A stretch of 37,667 nt of DNA from Lobulomyces angularis (taxonomy: Eukaryota > Chytridiomycota > Chytridiomycetes > Lobulomycetales > Lobulomycetaceae), in contig JADHYX010000008.1 in NCBI GenBank assembly GCA_027604685.1, forward strand, positions 36,030 through 73,696, given 5' to 3'. The translations under genes and the position numbers were made by a program. The stretch's first letter is position 1. Every line of letters begins with the position of its first letter. Of this stretch, positions 9,252 to 22,900 are shown piece after piece. The notes beneath the pieces were generated by a model. It was not told where the DNA came from and made no database searches. It worked only from the letters and a program-made list of their open reading frames with translations.

Positions 9252-12229
9252 ATGCATGCATCGGATGACGAAGAGATAGAAAAATTAGTTAATTTAATAA
9301 AAACTCGGGATGTCAATGTTTTAGCTAGACAATGTGCAACTAACTCAAAGTTAACGGCTGGACTCTTAACTTTTACTGATACTCAAGGAAATACTGCCTT
9401 TTCTCATGCGGTAGCTTCAGGACACTTGGAAACTGTTAAGTTATTACTAAAAATGGGGGCCGATGCAAATAAACCTAATGACTATGGATGTAAAAATTGA
9501 AAAATCTTTTTAAACTAAAATTAATTTTGAAAAAAACAAATATTATAAAAATGTAGGGACTCCTCTATGTGTGGGATGTTACCATGGACACTTAAACATT
9601 ATAAAATTTTTATTAGAAAATACTGCACAACATAAAAACTCTGCCTCAGTATTTGGATTCACTGCATTAATGTATAATCAATTTTAAAATGCAAAAAAAT
9701 GTAAAAAAATAAAAAAAATTAAGGTGTTCCGTAAATCAAGGGAGATTAGCAATAACTAAGCAGCTAATTGACAATGGCGTATATTTAAATAGTGCAGGTG
9801 CAGGAAAAACTGGGCAAGGAACTGGATTAACACCACTAATGCTAGCATGTTTGAAAGGATATTTAAAAATAGCAAAATTGTTACTCGACAGAGGAGCGGA
9901 ACATAACACACAGTGTCAGTTGAACGGTTGGACAGCTTTAATGTATGCAGCAAATGGTGCATCGAAAAAACAAAATATTCCAATAAAAAACGATTTGAAC
10001 TCTCTAGTAGATCCTCCAGAAAAATCTTCCAGCAGAATGGAAATAATTGAATTATTAATTTCATATGGAACTGATCCAACATTGAAAAATTGGGCAGGAA
10101 AAACTGCCTCTGAAATAGCAATAGAAACTATAGAAATTGAAGTTGGAGAATATTTAAAAAAGTTAATGACAAAAAAGAAAAGTAACGGATATATATCTGG
10201 TGATCGTTGCAGCAAAAGCAATGTTTTGAGCCACTCTGAATCATCAGTCAGCTTAGAATCAAAAAGAAGTGGTCACAGTCAGAATAACAGTGAAAAGAAT
10301 ACTGTTAATTTTCAATTAAAAAAAAATAAGGAATCTGAAAATTCTGAATTCCAGGAGAACGAAGAGTATCGTAATATAATAACACTATGTTTTTACTTAA
10401 TAAATTGTAATTCTCATTTTTTTTTGAAGATAATGATGGAAATAGCAACGACAAAAATGTAACAAATACCCCATTAAATTTAAAAATACTTAAAAAAATA
10501 ATATATGAATACTTTAGAATTGGTTTTCGCGATTTACTAGAAGAAAAGATAAAGTTACTGAAAGAGACGAGAAGGGTGTACAGTTGCAGCCTCCTACATT
10601 TCAAAAAAAAAGAGGTGACAATGACGAAGCGAAATTATCAATTGACGACGACCCTTCAGGTGAGAGAAGCTCAAGACAAAAAACCTTTTATAATGTCAAT
10701 GGTAAACATAACTCTGAATATTGCAATAATTAAAAGTTTTTAGTTAAAAGAAACTCAATAGGATCTTCTGCGTCATCTACAGTACACACTTTTTATCTGG
10801 CTTCATTTTTTTTGTTAATTTCTTTTTTTTTCTTTTTTGATAGCGGAGAGATAGAGGAGAATCAGCTAGAATAATCAACGCGGAAAAAGATTCATTAGTT
10901 AGGTTAAATCAAGATAGGGATGAAGCTGTGTTAAGGTCAAATGATCACAACACATCTCCAAGAAGTATACCCGATAGCAGGTCAACAGTTAAAAGCTCCA
11001 AAAATTCCGAAAATAGCGGTAACGATAATCATTATAAGTCTCAGACACAGCAGGAAAGGCATAGAGAAAATAGCAGTTCTTCATCTCATAGTTTACAAAG
11101 CAAAACACACATTCCTTCTTATCACAACAATTCCAATCAACTTTCTAATGGATTATCAAATACCAGAGTTCCGTCTTCAAATCAATTAATTCAGCAAGAA
11201 AATTTTAATGGGAAGAATAATTTTTATTCAAAAAATAATAATAGAGAAAGCAGTGAATATCAAATATTGAATACACCACCGCCGTCTTCTGGATCGCTGA
11301 AAAACACTTCGTCTAATGAAAGACAAGCATCAAAATTACACCAAATTTCACCTTTAAAAGCTCCTTCTTCCTCAAACTTTTTAAGTGAATCATTGAATTA
11401 CAGCACATTTGATTCACGCAGTAATAGTAAAGTGAGCAATCGTAATTCTTTTCACGAATATCAGTACATGCAACCGATTAATATACCACAAGCGCAGCAA
11501 CAACAGTCGCTAAAATTTAGCAAAGAGTCGTCTTATATTCTTGACTTATGTAGTTTTTTAGAAAAATTGGAACTAAAAAACTATCTCCCGCTTTTTGAAA
11601 ATGCCTTTTTAAATCTTGAAGCTGTATTGGGTTTAAATGATGAGGATCTTAAAGTAGAATAAATTTTAAATTTTATTTTTTAAGGATTATTTTTTTTTTA
11701 TTGTTTAGGAATTAGGGATCAAACTTTCAAGTCATAGAAAACAGTTACTGACTGCATGCCAACAATATAAAGAAAACGTTCAAAAAAACAACTCTCAACA
11801 ATTTTCCAGAAAAGCTGATTCAGGTATTAATGAAAAAATAAATAAAAAAAAAAGAACCAAAGATTAAGAAAAAATTTTTCTTTACATGTTAAAGGCAATC
11901 TAATTCCACCAGCAACAAACAAAAACAACCTGGATAAATGGGGATGGATAAACTCAGATCAGCGTGGTGGTTCGCGATCAGTTGCATCCAGTGAATCTAG
12001 TCACCGCAGTAGAAAACCATCCTCAGACTCTACTACCTCTTCAAGTCATTATAGAAGCGCTTCTTCAAATACCCAACAGCAAAAAACCACTTCCGATCAA
12101 GGGAGAGAAGAATACTTGGCGAAACACGCCAGGTCTAGTAGTAATCCAGTACAATTTGAACTACAGTTGCAACAGCAACAGCGAAGAAGCAACCAAACTA
12201 ATGAACAGAGAGGAGGAAATATAAAATAA
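9252..12229 (+). CDS. ankyrin-repeat and SAM-domain protein (ANKS3/ANKS6-like)
   Basis: Starts MHASDDEEIEKLVNLIKTRD at 9252 and ends at TAA 12227-12229; about eight exons, roughly 800 residues. The N-terminal 230 residues hold about five ankyrin repeats, with typical GNTAFSHAVASGHLETVKLL, GWTPLCVGCYHGHLNIIKFL, GLTPLMLACLKGYLKIAKLL and GWTALMYAAN. A long Ser/Asn/Gln-rich disordered region follows. Near 11550-11790 is a SAM domain (FLEKLELKNYLPLFENAFLN, DEDLKELGIKLSSHRKQLL), which resembles the ANKS6/ANKS3 SAM. In animals those proteins polymerise through SAM and act at the cilium base with BICC1 and NEK8. The C-terminus is Gln/Ser-rich. Splicing of the middle exons between 10360 and 10860 is uncertain, with two alternative frames possible. 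Confidence 0.75.
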
Positions 12230-12534
12230 AAAAATGTTTGTTGTTTTCATTTCAATTAAAAATATCATGAATATAAAAATACCTTTTTTTTTTTAATTCT
12301 GTTTACTAATAATTTATTTATTTATTCTATACTTTTTCAATAGTTTCATTTAGACAAAAAAGAACTTTTAATTGCATGTAAAAATATTAGCTAATATATT
12401 CATAATTAATTAATGTAAATTTAAAAATCTACTACTACCTACGTTTTGCTTTCTAGAAAAGAATAATTAAAAAATTAAATTAAATTAAAATTCGATATTG
12501 GAGATAATAAAACATAATCAACAGATACTATAAA
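12230..12534. other. convergent intergenic, 3' regions
   Basis: Between the convergent 3' ends of the ankyrin-SAM gene and the nucleolin-like gene. AT-rich, with nothing recognisable beyond ordinary A/T runs. Confidence 0.5.
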
Positions 12535-13977
12535 TTAAAATCTACCACGACCGCCTAAATTCAAAATTGAAAGCAAATTTAGATAAAAACACTCTAAAAT
12601 AAAATTACCTCTTCCCCCACCTCGACCACCTCGACCTCCTCTACCTCCTAATTTTTTAAATTATTTAAAACTAGTAAGTGATATTACCTCTTCCTCCACT
12701 AAATGACCCACGGCCCCTTCCGCCTCCTCTGCTACCAAATGATCCTCTACCTCCGCCGCGACCTACAAACAAGAAGGTTAAGAGCTATAATACAAAAAAG
12801 GTTCACCTCTTCCTCGTGGGTTAAAAGTCTTCGTCCCTCCTTTTTCTCCAGCAAAATCAATGCGTAATGACCTTCCTTCGTACTCTTGTCCATTAACGGC
12901 ATCTAAAGCAGTCTGAGCTTCCGCTATAGTAGAAAACTTCACGTATCCAAAACTTAAAAGAAACATTAATTAACAAATTGAAACAAAATATTACCCCTTT
13001 AATTTTCCAGTTTCCCTATCAGTAGGTAACCTAACATCAGAAACTTCTCCATGTTCAGAAAACAGCTCTGTTAGTCCAGATCGTAATGATTCTTCATCAT
13101 TCTTGAAACTGAGATTTCCAATGAATAAGGTATCACTTGCTGTAGAGGTAGGTGATTCTGCATTTGCAGTGGTATCCTTAGGAGGTTTAGGGGCTGATAA
13201 ATCTAATCTGATTTCCCTTCCTCCCAATTCTTTTCCGGCGTGTTCAAGTGAAGCTTGCGCCATTTCAGGGGTGGAAAATTCAATATAGCCGAATCCTTTT
13301 TTTTTTCCAGTCATTCTATCAGTAATGATACGAACTTCTTTAACTGATCCTTCACCAACCCATTCTTCAAATGATTCTGTAATAGATTCCTACACAAAAG
13401 AAATTTAAAAATCGTTTGAATTGGCTTTAAAATTACTTCAGTTAAATCCCAAGCCAAATTACCAATAAAAACAGATGTTAATCCATCGGTAGTTGCATTA
13501 GTTTTTTTTTTTTTGGCCGAGGTTTTTTCGTCTTCTGCTTTTCTTTTTTTGGACTTTGGCTTTATAACTTCTTCAGCTTCCTCCTCCATATCGTCATCAT
13601 CATCACTATCCTTATCTTCATCTTCAGCACTTTCCCCTTCGTCTTCGTCTTCTTCATTATCACCATTTCCTGCATCACTCTCACTGTTGTCTTCAATTTT
13701 GCTATCATCACCTCCATCCTCCTAAAAAAAAAAAATTAGGATTACACCTGAAAAAAATATAGCACCTCGTTATTTGAGGAATTAGTAGGTGAAACAGTGT
13801 CTTTACTTTCCACGATACTGACTTCTTCTTGCGATTCCACTTCTTCATTTTTTTCCACTTCTTCTTCACTTTCACTTTCTACTTTTGGTGGAGGTGCTTG
13901 TGCCTTCTCTAATTAAGAAAGGGTAAATAGATATTCATACTTGTCTAATTACTTTTATTCTTGTTTTTTCGAGCCAT
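12535..13977 (-). CDS. nucleolin-like protein (Nsr1/Gar2 type): acidic N-terminus, two RRMs, RGG tail
   Basis: ATG at 13977 (MARKNKNK, then a short intron) to TAA at 12535-12537; about seven exons and roughly 400 residues. Order: a Glu/Asp/Ser-rich stretch (for example ESEDEDKDSDDDDDMEEEAE) with CK2-type acidic serines, a basic KPKSKKRK nuclear-localisation-like patch, RRM1 (SVFIGNLAWDLTE for RNP2, KKKGFGYIEFS for RNP1), RRM2 (DTLFIGNLSFKND for RNP2, KLKGFGYVKFS for RNP1), then a glycine/arginine tail with many RGG/GRG units split over tiny exons and ending GGRGRF. This is the architecture of fungal Nsr1/Gar2, nucleolar proteins for pre-rRNA processing and ribosome assembly. The RGG repeats are likely arginine-methylated. 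The upstream region is interrupted by an assembly gap 17 bases before the start. Confidence 0.9.
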
Positions 13978-14943
13978 TTTTCCAAAATAATGTNNNNNNN
14001 NNNNNNNNNNNNNNAAAAAAAAAAAAAAAAAAATAAAAAACATTGAAAAAATTGGAAAAAAAAAATGAAAAGTTTTATATTTTTTAAAGCGATTTTGTTG
14101 CCATTTCATTAATTTAGATTATGTTTTACATTAAAAAGAAAGTTAATAATTGTTGTATGCATTTAGTGAACTTCAAAAGTTAAAATTACTGTTAAGGAGC
14201 AAAAAAAAAATTTTAAAAGACTTAAATGAATTTAAAATGTATTATCTAAGTTGATTGATGGTGCTAACACCGCCAATGTAAATATCATTTGAATTACATA
14301 GGCTAAAAGCATGTGACATGTGTTTTAAGTTACAAAATCAAACTTTTAGTTAAATTCTTACCTTTCAAATCTATTTGGCCTAACATTAAAATTCAAAACG
14401 TTCTTTGCAATTAAAAATTAAATTTTTCAATGAAGAGTTTGGTTCAATTTGATTTTGAGATTTTCTATTTATTTTTTATTCAGACAATATCACCTAGCAA
14501 AAACAATGATGAAAATAGCACTCTTATGTTACCATTACCACAAGTATATTATTTAAAATATCCAACATATTGAATTAATAAAATTAGGTTTGTGTTCATC
14601 GAAGAAGGCTTCATTAGAAGACCACATTACCTTTTTTTAGAAACATGAACATTTTTACTAATAAGAAAGGTATGCCATTCCTTTCTGTACTTAGTAAAAA
14701 TGCTAACAGAAGAAAATTCCTCAGCTTATGTATTTTATTGCTTAAGAATTTACAATGCTGTATAAGAATAGTAGGATATAAATTTAAAAAAAAAAGACTA
14801 TAAGTCTGGTCCCAACTTTTCACCAGCGATTTTTTTTAAACAAAACTGCTGACATGGAAATAACTTCGTTGATATACCAAGTTGAAAAAAAAATTTTTTT
14901 TTTTTAAAAAAAAAATTTTAATTTTCAAGCAAAATTTTTAACA
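13978..14943. other. long divergent intergenic region with assembly gap
   Basis: Upstream of both the nucleolin-like gene (minus) and the kinase gene (plus). It begins with the N run and a poly-A tract. A 48-codon plus-strand frame at 14430-14576 (MKSLVQFDFEIFYLF...) contains a polar, coding-like stretch (SPSKNNDENSTLMLPLPQ), and a 25-codon minus-strand frame crosses about 14250-14325. Neither is long enough to call. No RNA gene was recognised. Confidence 0.35.
13994..14014. other. assembly gap (21 N)
   Basis: Run of 21 ambiguous bases followed immediately by a poly-A stretch of about 19. The gap falls in the promoter region of the nucleolin-like gene, so that promoter cannot be read. Confidence 0.99.
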
Positions 14944-16597
14944 ATGACATTGATGGATAAAATCAAACGGAAAATTGGTCCTGAACCAGAATCTGCTATT
15001 CGAAGAAAACTTTATCAAACTTTGAAAGTTTTAGGTACAGTGTTGTAGAAATAAAAATAAAAAATTGAAATTGTGTAGATGTATTATAACCATTTTGTCA
15101 GTCTAGTGCTAATTTTTTTACTATATTTTAAGGCCAGGGTTCTTTCGGTATAGTAAAAGAGGCAATTGAGATATCAACAAACAAACATGTTGCAATGAAA
15201 TCCATTTTAAAAAAAAATACAGATTCAAATGCTGCCGCAGTAGCAATGGTGATAATTTTTGTAACTGACATCAACTTATTAAAAATTCTAAAAAAAAAAA
15301 GGTTAAAAGGGAGGTTAAAATTTTACAGCAGCTCCATCATCCGAACATAATAAAAATGCTGGATTATTTTGAAACAAGAGAAAAATATTATTTGGTTTTT
15401 GACCTTGTTACAGGTGGTGAGCTGTTTGAGGAAATTGCGCAAAGGGGGAAATTTAATGGTACGAATATTTCTTTATTATTTTACTGATTTGTTTTTAAGA
15501 ACGAGATTGTACAAAAATCATCTATTCAATATTGGATGCACTATCCTTTCTTCATCACCACGACATTGTGCATAGAGATTTAAAGCCAGAAAATATATTA
15601 CTGAAAAACAAAAGCGATGATCTGAAAATTGTTATTGCAGATTTTGGTGTTAGTAACTTTATTGAAGACGATGAAGTGTTGAACACATTATGTGGAAGTC
15701 CTGGTTACGCTGCTCCAGAATTAGTAAAACGATTAGGTATAAACATATGAAGATACCTAAATAAATTATATTCAGGACATGGAAAGCCATGCGACCTTTG
15801 GTCCGTTGGGATTATAACTTTTACTTTGCTGTGTGGTTATGTATTCAAATTTTTTCTCTTGTATTCTTACTCTTAATTGGTCAATATAGCATCCTTTTTA
15901 TTATACTAATGATCTGCCTGAATTATTGGAATGTATTAGCAATGCAAGATATACTTTCGAATCACCATACTGGGATCATATTTCCCAAGAAGCTAAAGAT
16001 TTTATTACATGTTTACTAAAGGTCGATCCGTCTAGGCGACCAACAGCGCAATTGGCAAAATGTCATAAATGGTTGGTAAAATATAACCCGAAAGCCAAAG
16101 AAAATGTTGATAAAATTAAAAATTTACTGAGAGAAAAAAAAGCCTTGCAGGAAAAACAATTAGAAGAAGAAAAACAAAAATATTTGGAAGTTCAAGAAGC
16201 CCCACTTTTGGCGTCTTCCACCTCAGTATCAAACTTATCAGATTTACCTACCCAGGAAGATGAGATAGAAGAATTGTTATCCAAGCCAGTTGTGAAAAGT
16301 GTTGAAGCAATCGAAGCAGATGCAGAATTACCAAATTTGGTTAAAGATTGGGATACAGACGGAGAAAAGTCTAACTTGAACCCTTTTAATGCCAAAGTTA
16401 CTTTTAAAAGAGCTATTTCATTAGTTAAAACCGCCGCCAGATTAGGAAGTGTCAAGAGGTTAAATAGTCAGAAGGAATGCGATCGAAGTTTGAAAGAGAG
16501 TCATGAAATTTTACATTCTGAGTTGGATCTTAAAGTAGATGATGTAGTTGAGGATTCATCAATTTCAGAAATTGATGAAAAATTAAAAGATTTGTAG
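14944..16597 (+). CDS. calcium/calmodulin-dependent-type (CAMK) Ser/Thr protein kinase
   Basis: ATG at 14944 ([20 protein letters not shown]) to TAG at 16595-16597; six exons joined in phase, roughly 460 residues. The kinase domain starts near residue 25: glycine loop [17 protein letters not shown] lysine, [28 protein letters not shown], then [20 protein letters not shown] and [19 protein letters not shown], the CaMK1/CMK signature. The C-terminal 200 residues hold a Lys/Glu coiled coil ([18 protein letters not shown]) and an acidic region containing a basic-hydrophobic stretch ([20 protein letters not shown]) that could act as a calmodulin-binding or membrane-binding helix. It is thus related to fungal Cmk proteins but carries a longer tail. 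The substrate is unknown. Confidence 0.9.
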
Positions 16598-16955
16598 TTT
16601 TTTACAGATTTTTTTTTTAAATTTTTTTTTTCTCTAATTAGAGCAAATAGCATGTTAATTGAAGAATGTTAATTTAGTAAATTTTTTTTCTTCTTTTTAA
16701 GCTATTTAGTTTAGAATATATAAAACAAGCTTGCATATACATGCTGTACCTGCCCCCTTAAATCAATGCAAAATGATGATTTGAAACAGAATTTAATATG
16801 CTCGTAAAAATCTTAAACAAATACTAAATATATTATACAGTTTTTTTTTTTTAATATCGAAAAGTGATGACTTAAAAAATGCAATATTTAATTAATACAT
16901 TAAAATTATTACTAATAAATAGTACTTAAAAAAATTTTTTCTTCTAACATAACAA
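16598..16955. other. convergent intergenic, 3' regions
   Basis: Between the 3' ends of the kinase gene (plus) and the PI4-kinase gene (minus). Homopolymer-rich AT sequence; no gene or RNA seen. Confidence 0.5.
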
Positions 16956-19900
16956 TTAATGAGGAATGCCGTTCGTTAAAAACTGATATCCATCGTAAAG
17001 TTTACTGGAAAAAAAATTTTTTTCAAAAATTGTAATTAAAAAATGATCTTAAGTTAAAGTTGTTACCTTCTGGTATTTTCGTGTGACTCCTTAATCTTCA
17101 AAATCATGAATTCTGCTGCTAGCTTCTCTGTTTTTTCTAATTGAAATCGCTCTCTTAACCTTTCAATAGTGCTGCCCCCTAATAAATTCATAAATCAGTT
17201 TTATCAAAACAATTTATAAACCTTTAAATGGAGGCAATCCTGAGTCAGCCATCAATGAAACCATAGAAATAATTTCATTTGCATAAGGTCTAATATTTAT
17301 AATTAATGTGTTGAAAAAATATACGCAAGATTACCTGCAAGCCAGATATGCTTTCACTATTAAATCCGAAAATCTCTGATAAGCTGGGGAGCTGGAATCT
17401 CCACCTAGCACCTGAATCATTTCAGTTGTTAGTTTGAATGGTGCACTTTCAAAATTAACTCCTCCAACGTACAAATCAAGTATAAATCCGAAATCTAATA
17501 TTTTTTTTTAAAATTAAAATTGCAACAGAATAATATAGACACACCTATATGGATTATGTGACCCTGCGAATCAAACATAATATTTCCATTGTGACGATCT
17601 TTGATTTGCAGTAAATAAATTATTAGTGAATATGGAGCCAAACTTTTTAAAAACTCTAGTTGTGCCTAAGTTTTTAGATATTTAGTAATAGGAATTTATC
17701 ATATTCACCTGCTGATAATTCATTCCATTTGGGGTTCCAAAATGTGCAACAAAATATCTTATTATTATGTCAAGTTAAATATAAAGTAAATAATATATTT
17801 TTACTCATATAAACTATTGACTTTTTCCCTTCCCATTTGATCTCTGGATATAGAGTTAGGAATTACTTCGATAACCCCGCACTAAAACAATAAAAACATC
17901 AGAAAAAATAAAGTGAATTACCCCTGGATTTGTAGCAACAATCCTGTAAGGAAAGAGGTACATGTCTAAACCTGCTTTTTCAAAAATGCATTTGAAAATA
18001 CTAATTAATTGTAATGCCAAAATGTCTTGTCTACAGTCATCACCAACTTTAAAAATACACTGCTGCCAAATTGCATCTTTTGTAACTGATTTATCAGTTT
18101 GTGATAATATTGACATTCGCTTTGTATATTTTTCAGTTGCTTTTTTTATTTGAAAAGTGGCCATGAACGGGGTCTAAAAAATTCATATAAAACAATTGAG
18201 TTTTAACATTGTACCTTTGCATGACTTTGAAGAGGTCTTCCAGAATGATAATCAATACCAACTACGATGCTTTCAGGATTACTTGGTAAATATACTCCCA
18301 CATCTACTTTGATTTTTGCCATTTCTTCATCGATTCGCATCTATAAAAATGATTCAGTTAAAAAAAAATTTATCATCCAAACCTTTTTTTCTTGCTTGGA
18401 GCAGTGTAAATACTGTTTTAAAGCGCCCGAAATACCCGTAACTTGTGAAAAAAATCCAAATTCTCTTTCAAAAAATTCCCTATCGGCACCGGATACTGCA
18501 TCCTTTATTTTTTTAATTATTCTATCCAAGGTGGGTTTCAGCGGGTCTTCCTAGATAAAAAATATGTTAACAAAAAACAGTCCTAAAATTACAATTTGCT
18601 GTTCTTCATCTCTATACATGTTGGCATTCATATTCCAAATAATTTGGTGGGCAAAGAGCTGGGACGATCTGGCAGTTTCAAGAACATATTTTTCAATGTA
18701 CCCTACAAAATTAATCACATTAAAAATGTGCTTTACCGAATGTATCATAACGAAGACTTTGGACAATTTGCGGGATATAGAAGAACACCTGTTCAACTTC
18801 GAAGAATTCTAAGACTCTTATAGCATATTGGACTATCCATGGGTGCATTGAAGAATTGGGTCCCAATAAACAAACTGCCTCAACTGGAGATATTGGTGCC
18901 CACATAAGTAGAAACTAAAATTTCAGAAGAGAAAAAATGAAAAACTTACTCTTAATTCATTGCCAGATTTTGAAATAAGATGCGAGACACCATATGGAGA
19001 ATGAAGCGCTTTTGTTGGATTGCAAATTATTAAATCAGCTAATTCTTTAGCCGCGATGTCACTAGTATGTATATAACGATAGCTAAGATGCATGGCCACA
19101 CTGGGGTTTATCGCCCAGGCAGTTTTGTAAACGCTTGCCCACTTTGCAGGAGTCTAATGTAGTTTAAATTAATAATGCTTTTTTCCTTAAAAATACATAA
19201 GAATTGGCTAAGTTTTCTTGAATAAAAACCGAATTTGGTTCATTAGCCCAGGTAATTGCACGATTCAATTCGTTTTCCATTAGAATTTTCAGTAAATTTT
19301 GAACTTCTTGCAATTCAACTACAAAAAATTTAATCTTCAAACTTAAAACCATATTTCTTCCTACCTTTAGGTCCAATCTGGAAGACTTTATGGTAAAAGG
19401 TGGATTCTTTTTCAAACACATGGCTGGACAACAAATTATAAAATTCTCGCATTTTCGGTCTGTCTTTTGGACCCAACTTTCCCCACCTTAAGAAAATAAT
19501 TTTATTAATTTAAAAACAAAAAGAAATTTATCTGATACGCTGGAGGATTGCTAAACCACAAAAAGGAATCTGAATATACAACATATCTGTAGTATGTTAC
19601 CCTAACATCGCCCAATTTTTCTAACACTAGTAAAACTTTAAACATTAAACTTAATAATGAAAAAAAAGCAGATCTCGAAGTAATATTTAATCTATATGTA
19701 TATGTAATGTTAGTAACGAATAATTCAAAAGCACACACCTAATTTTATCCATATGTGAATGAAAAACAGACACTAGCTGCACTAATAAATCTACTACCCC
19801 TTTTTCACCATGTTTAAGTACTAATAATCTCTCATGTAGAAATTCAATCCACACTAAGTGACCTAAAGAAGGATCATCTTCATCACTTGGCGTAACAGAA

Positions 19901-22900
19901 GGGCTGTAGGTAAATTTACTGTAAAATGGTCCTACTCTAAAAAGCAATAAGCCAAATGATAATTAATTAGATACTCTGAGTTTTTTTCATATAATCCTAA
20001 TCTTTTAATCGCACTGAATTCCCATAATCCAATAAGTTTTGCGAATAATTTTGGAGCAACTGATGGATCAGAACTCATAACCCAGCTCCAAACAGATACT
20101 GAAGTTTCTATCAAGGGTATATTAAATCTTGTTAAAACATTTGTATTGCATATTAATGATAGAAGCTCTGGATCATCCTATTAATCAACAGGTGTTATTC
20201 AATTAGAAAATAAAATATTTACCATTTGTTCCAATAGAAGAACTGCCCCTGCCCTATGTAGACATCCAGAATATTCCTCAGTAAATTTTTCAATATTAAA
20301 AAAGTTTTTACTTGAAGTGATATTTTTTAAATTTAATTTCATCTTTTCAGCAACACTTCGTATAGCTTCCCTTCTTTCATCAAAACTGTCACCACTTTTG
20401 GTAAGCTCTATCATTCCTCGAATTTCTCCAATATAATGACCTTGCTTGATTAAACTTGAGACTAAACTTGAGGCAAAAGCTTTTTCAAAGTTAAAAAAAT
20501 GAGATATTGAATGATACCTTGATTAGAATAAAAACTTTTAAACAAACTTGCAAGATTTGAATCGTCTGGGGTTATAAAGGTAAAGAGTTCTAAAAATCGT
20601 TGAGAAGTGTAACTTTGAAATAATCCGCCTATTTCCTTTGGACAAGAATTTAAGCCAGTAAAAAGCCACCGTTCACTAAGTTTCCGGAAATCTTCACAGG
20701 CTCTCTTTTGATCCTGCAAATCCACAAATTTTATTGAAGAAAAAAAATCATTTTTTTTTATCTAAATTAAAAAAATAGCAAACAATATTTGTATTAATCA
20801 AAATTAAATTAAAAAAAAAAAACCATTTGCTTTATCAGAATAGGATCGGTGCAATCTAAAAACCTTAGCAAATCAATCATCAGATGCACTAAATATTTGT
20901 TCCATAACATTTGTGGATACTGAAATACAAATAAGTACAAAATAGAGAAGAGGTTAATTACCTCTGCTATAACCTCGTCAATCTTTGCAGAGCAAAATCT
21001 TCTAACTCTGATCATGAAGTGAGCTGAATTTTTTATTAAACTTTTCAAATGTGACTGTATTGAATTGACATCATGTTTTAAACTTTTTTCAGTGAGGTGA
21101 AATTTCAGTATCTTAAAAAAATAAAAATTAAAAAGCAATTATGAAATAATACTTCATCGGCAATGCTTTCTAACAAATCAGCAGCATCACTATTCCGGTC
21201 ATCTGTGGTATACTGCAACACATAGTCCACATTAAATTTTCTCCATACCCTAAACAATTCTAAATTGTACACAGCTAATAGGTATATTGTAAGGGCAGGA
21301 GAAAGTCCCTTTACTTCATTAGTCTTAGACGGTAAAAGTCCTAACAAAGTTCCCCTTAACTTTGTCATAGCAGGTTCAGTCAATTTTATCACACCAACTG
21401 CACTATTGGAAAGTAAATCGGCTTCAAGCTGTTTTTTATCCTTAGTTAACAATAAAGCTGGTGTAACTGCAGCAACTGAACTTAATATATGTGTCCAATC
21501 TTTTGTCCACGAGCCGTTTAAGTTAGGTAATATGGTTACAATAATATAAATCCATAAATTCCTAAATATTACTAGATATTTATCCTCTAATGAAGATGTA
21601 AACTTTTGAGGATCCATTTCTGTGGCGATCTGGTCACACAAGTATTTCAAAATATAAGCAACTTCTTTTACTTCGTCTAAACTAGAGGTATCCTATCATT
21701 TTTTTTTAAATCAAATATGATTTTCTATTATACCGTTTGCTTCAATGAAGTTTCTGCTCTATCAATTAACAATGCAATAATCTTTCGTAAGTAAAGATCT
21801 CGAAATGCAGCAGGTTTTCCAGTAACTCTAGCTAAAGTGCGACTAATGCGTGTCAACTATAACACACAAGTAGTTTTAGATCGAAAAAATAAATTTTTTT
21901 AAAACCTTTATAAAACTTTTTCTGCAACGTTCCAAGACCAAGGTTACAACTTCGTCATATATGCTTATGTCATCTGTTAGTAGTGCAATATTCCCCAAAG
22001 CTTCCCAAATTAATTCGTCATACTGTCTATCTGATTCTTCTAAATATTTTGAAAATACTGGAAAAACAATTACTGCCTACATTAATTTTTTTTGATTACA
22101 AATGCTTATTATAAAAAATTATAGTACATCTTTAGTTTTAAGCGTTGGTGCGATGAAGCTGATACCAGTAAAACTATTACGAAGTCGAAGGTAGGAATTT
22201 TTTTCATTAGTTCCAGTTGTTAGTAATTTCCCTGACTGCGCAATGTTTATTAAAGTAAACAATGCTGATTTTGACACGGCAGAATTTCCAGAATTCTTTA
22301 TAAAAAATTTTAAACATCGAATTGCTAGGAAGCAAATATATACCTGGCAAATAGTAGACAAGATAACGCAAACACACTGTATTACCGATTCGGTGTCATC
22401 CTGTGAAAATACCATAAAGCAGTCTGCTGGTTCTGTTAAAAAATTTAAAAAGAGTTGAATTGTGGTCGTTAACAATTCTTCATCTCTTTACAAAAAAGTT
22501 TCAAAAAAATGAACCTATCGATAATTGCAAACCTCTGTGCAAAAATGCCTAATGCTTCAACAATATGTAAAATGACGCCTATTGGATGATTATCTTCGTA
22601 CAGCTTTTTAAAACCTAAAAACATTATAGAAGTCGAAAAAATACACAATACTTTTAAACATATCGGAAAATTCGTTATAAATCACAGTTAAAACATCAAT
22701 TTTGTGAAAACTGCAGTATATCCGTAATTTCTAAAGGAGTTATTGTAAATTTGTTTGTGTGGTAAAAAATTTCTTACTAAAATAACTGACAAATATTCCA
22801 AGTATAAATCCTCTTTCCAGTAAATTTGAATTTTTTCTTTCCATTCAGTTTTCCAACAGACATCAAAAATATAATCAACTAACACTGGGTCAACATGTTT

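Noticed and set aside
13513..13725. Serine-rich plus-strand open frame
   Set aside because: It is the antisense of the acidic Glu/Asp tract of the nucleolin-like gene; repeated GAA/GAT codons give Ser/Phe-rich shadows.
18267..18823. Plus-strand open frames between 18.2 and 18.9 kb
   Set aside because: Antisense of PI4-kinase exons carrying conserved helical-domain residues.
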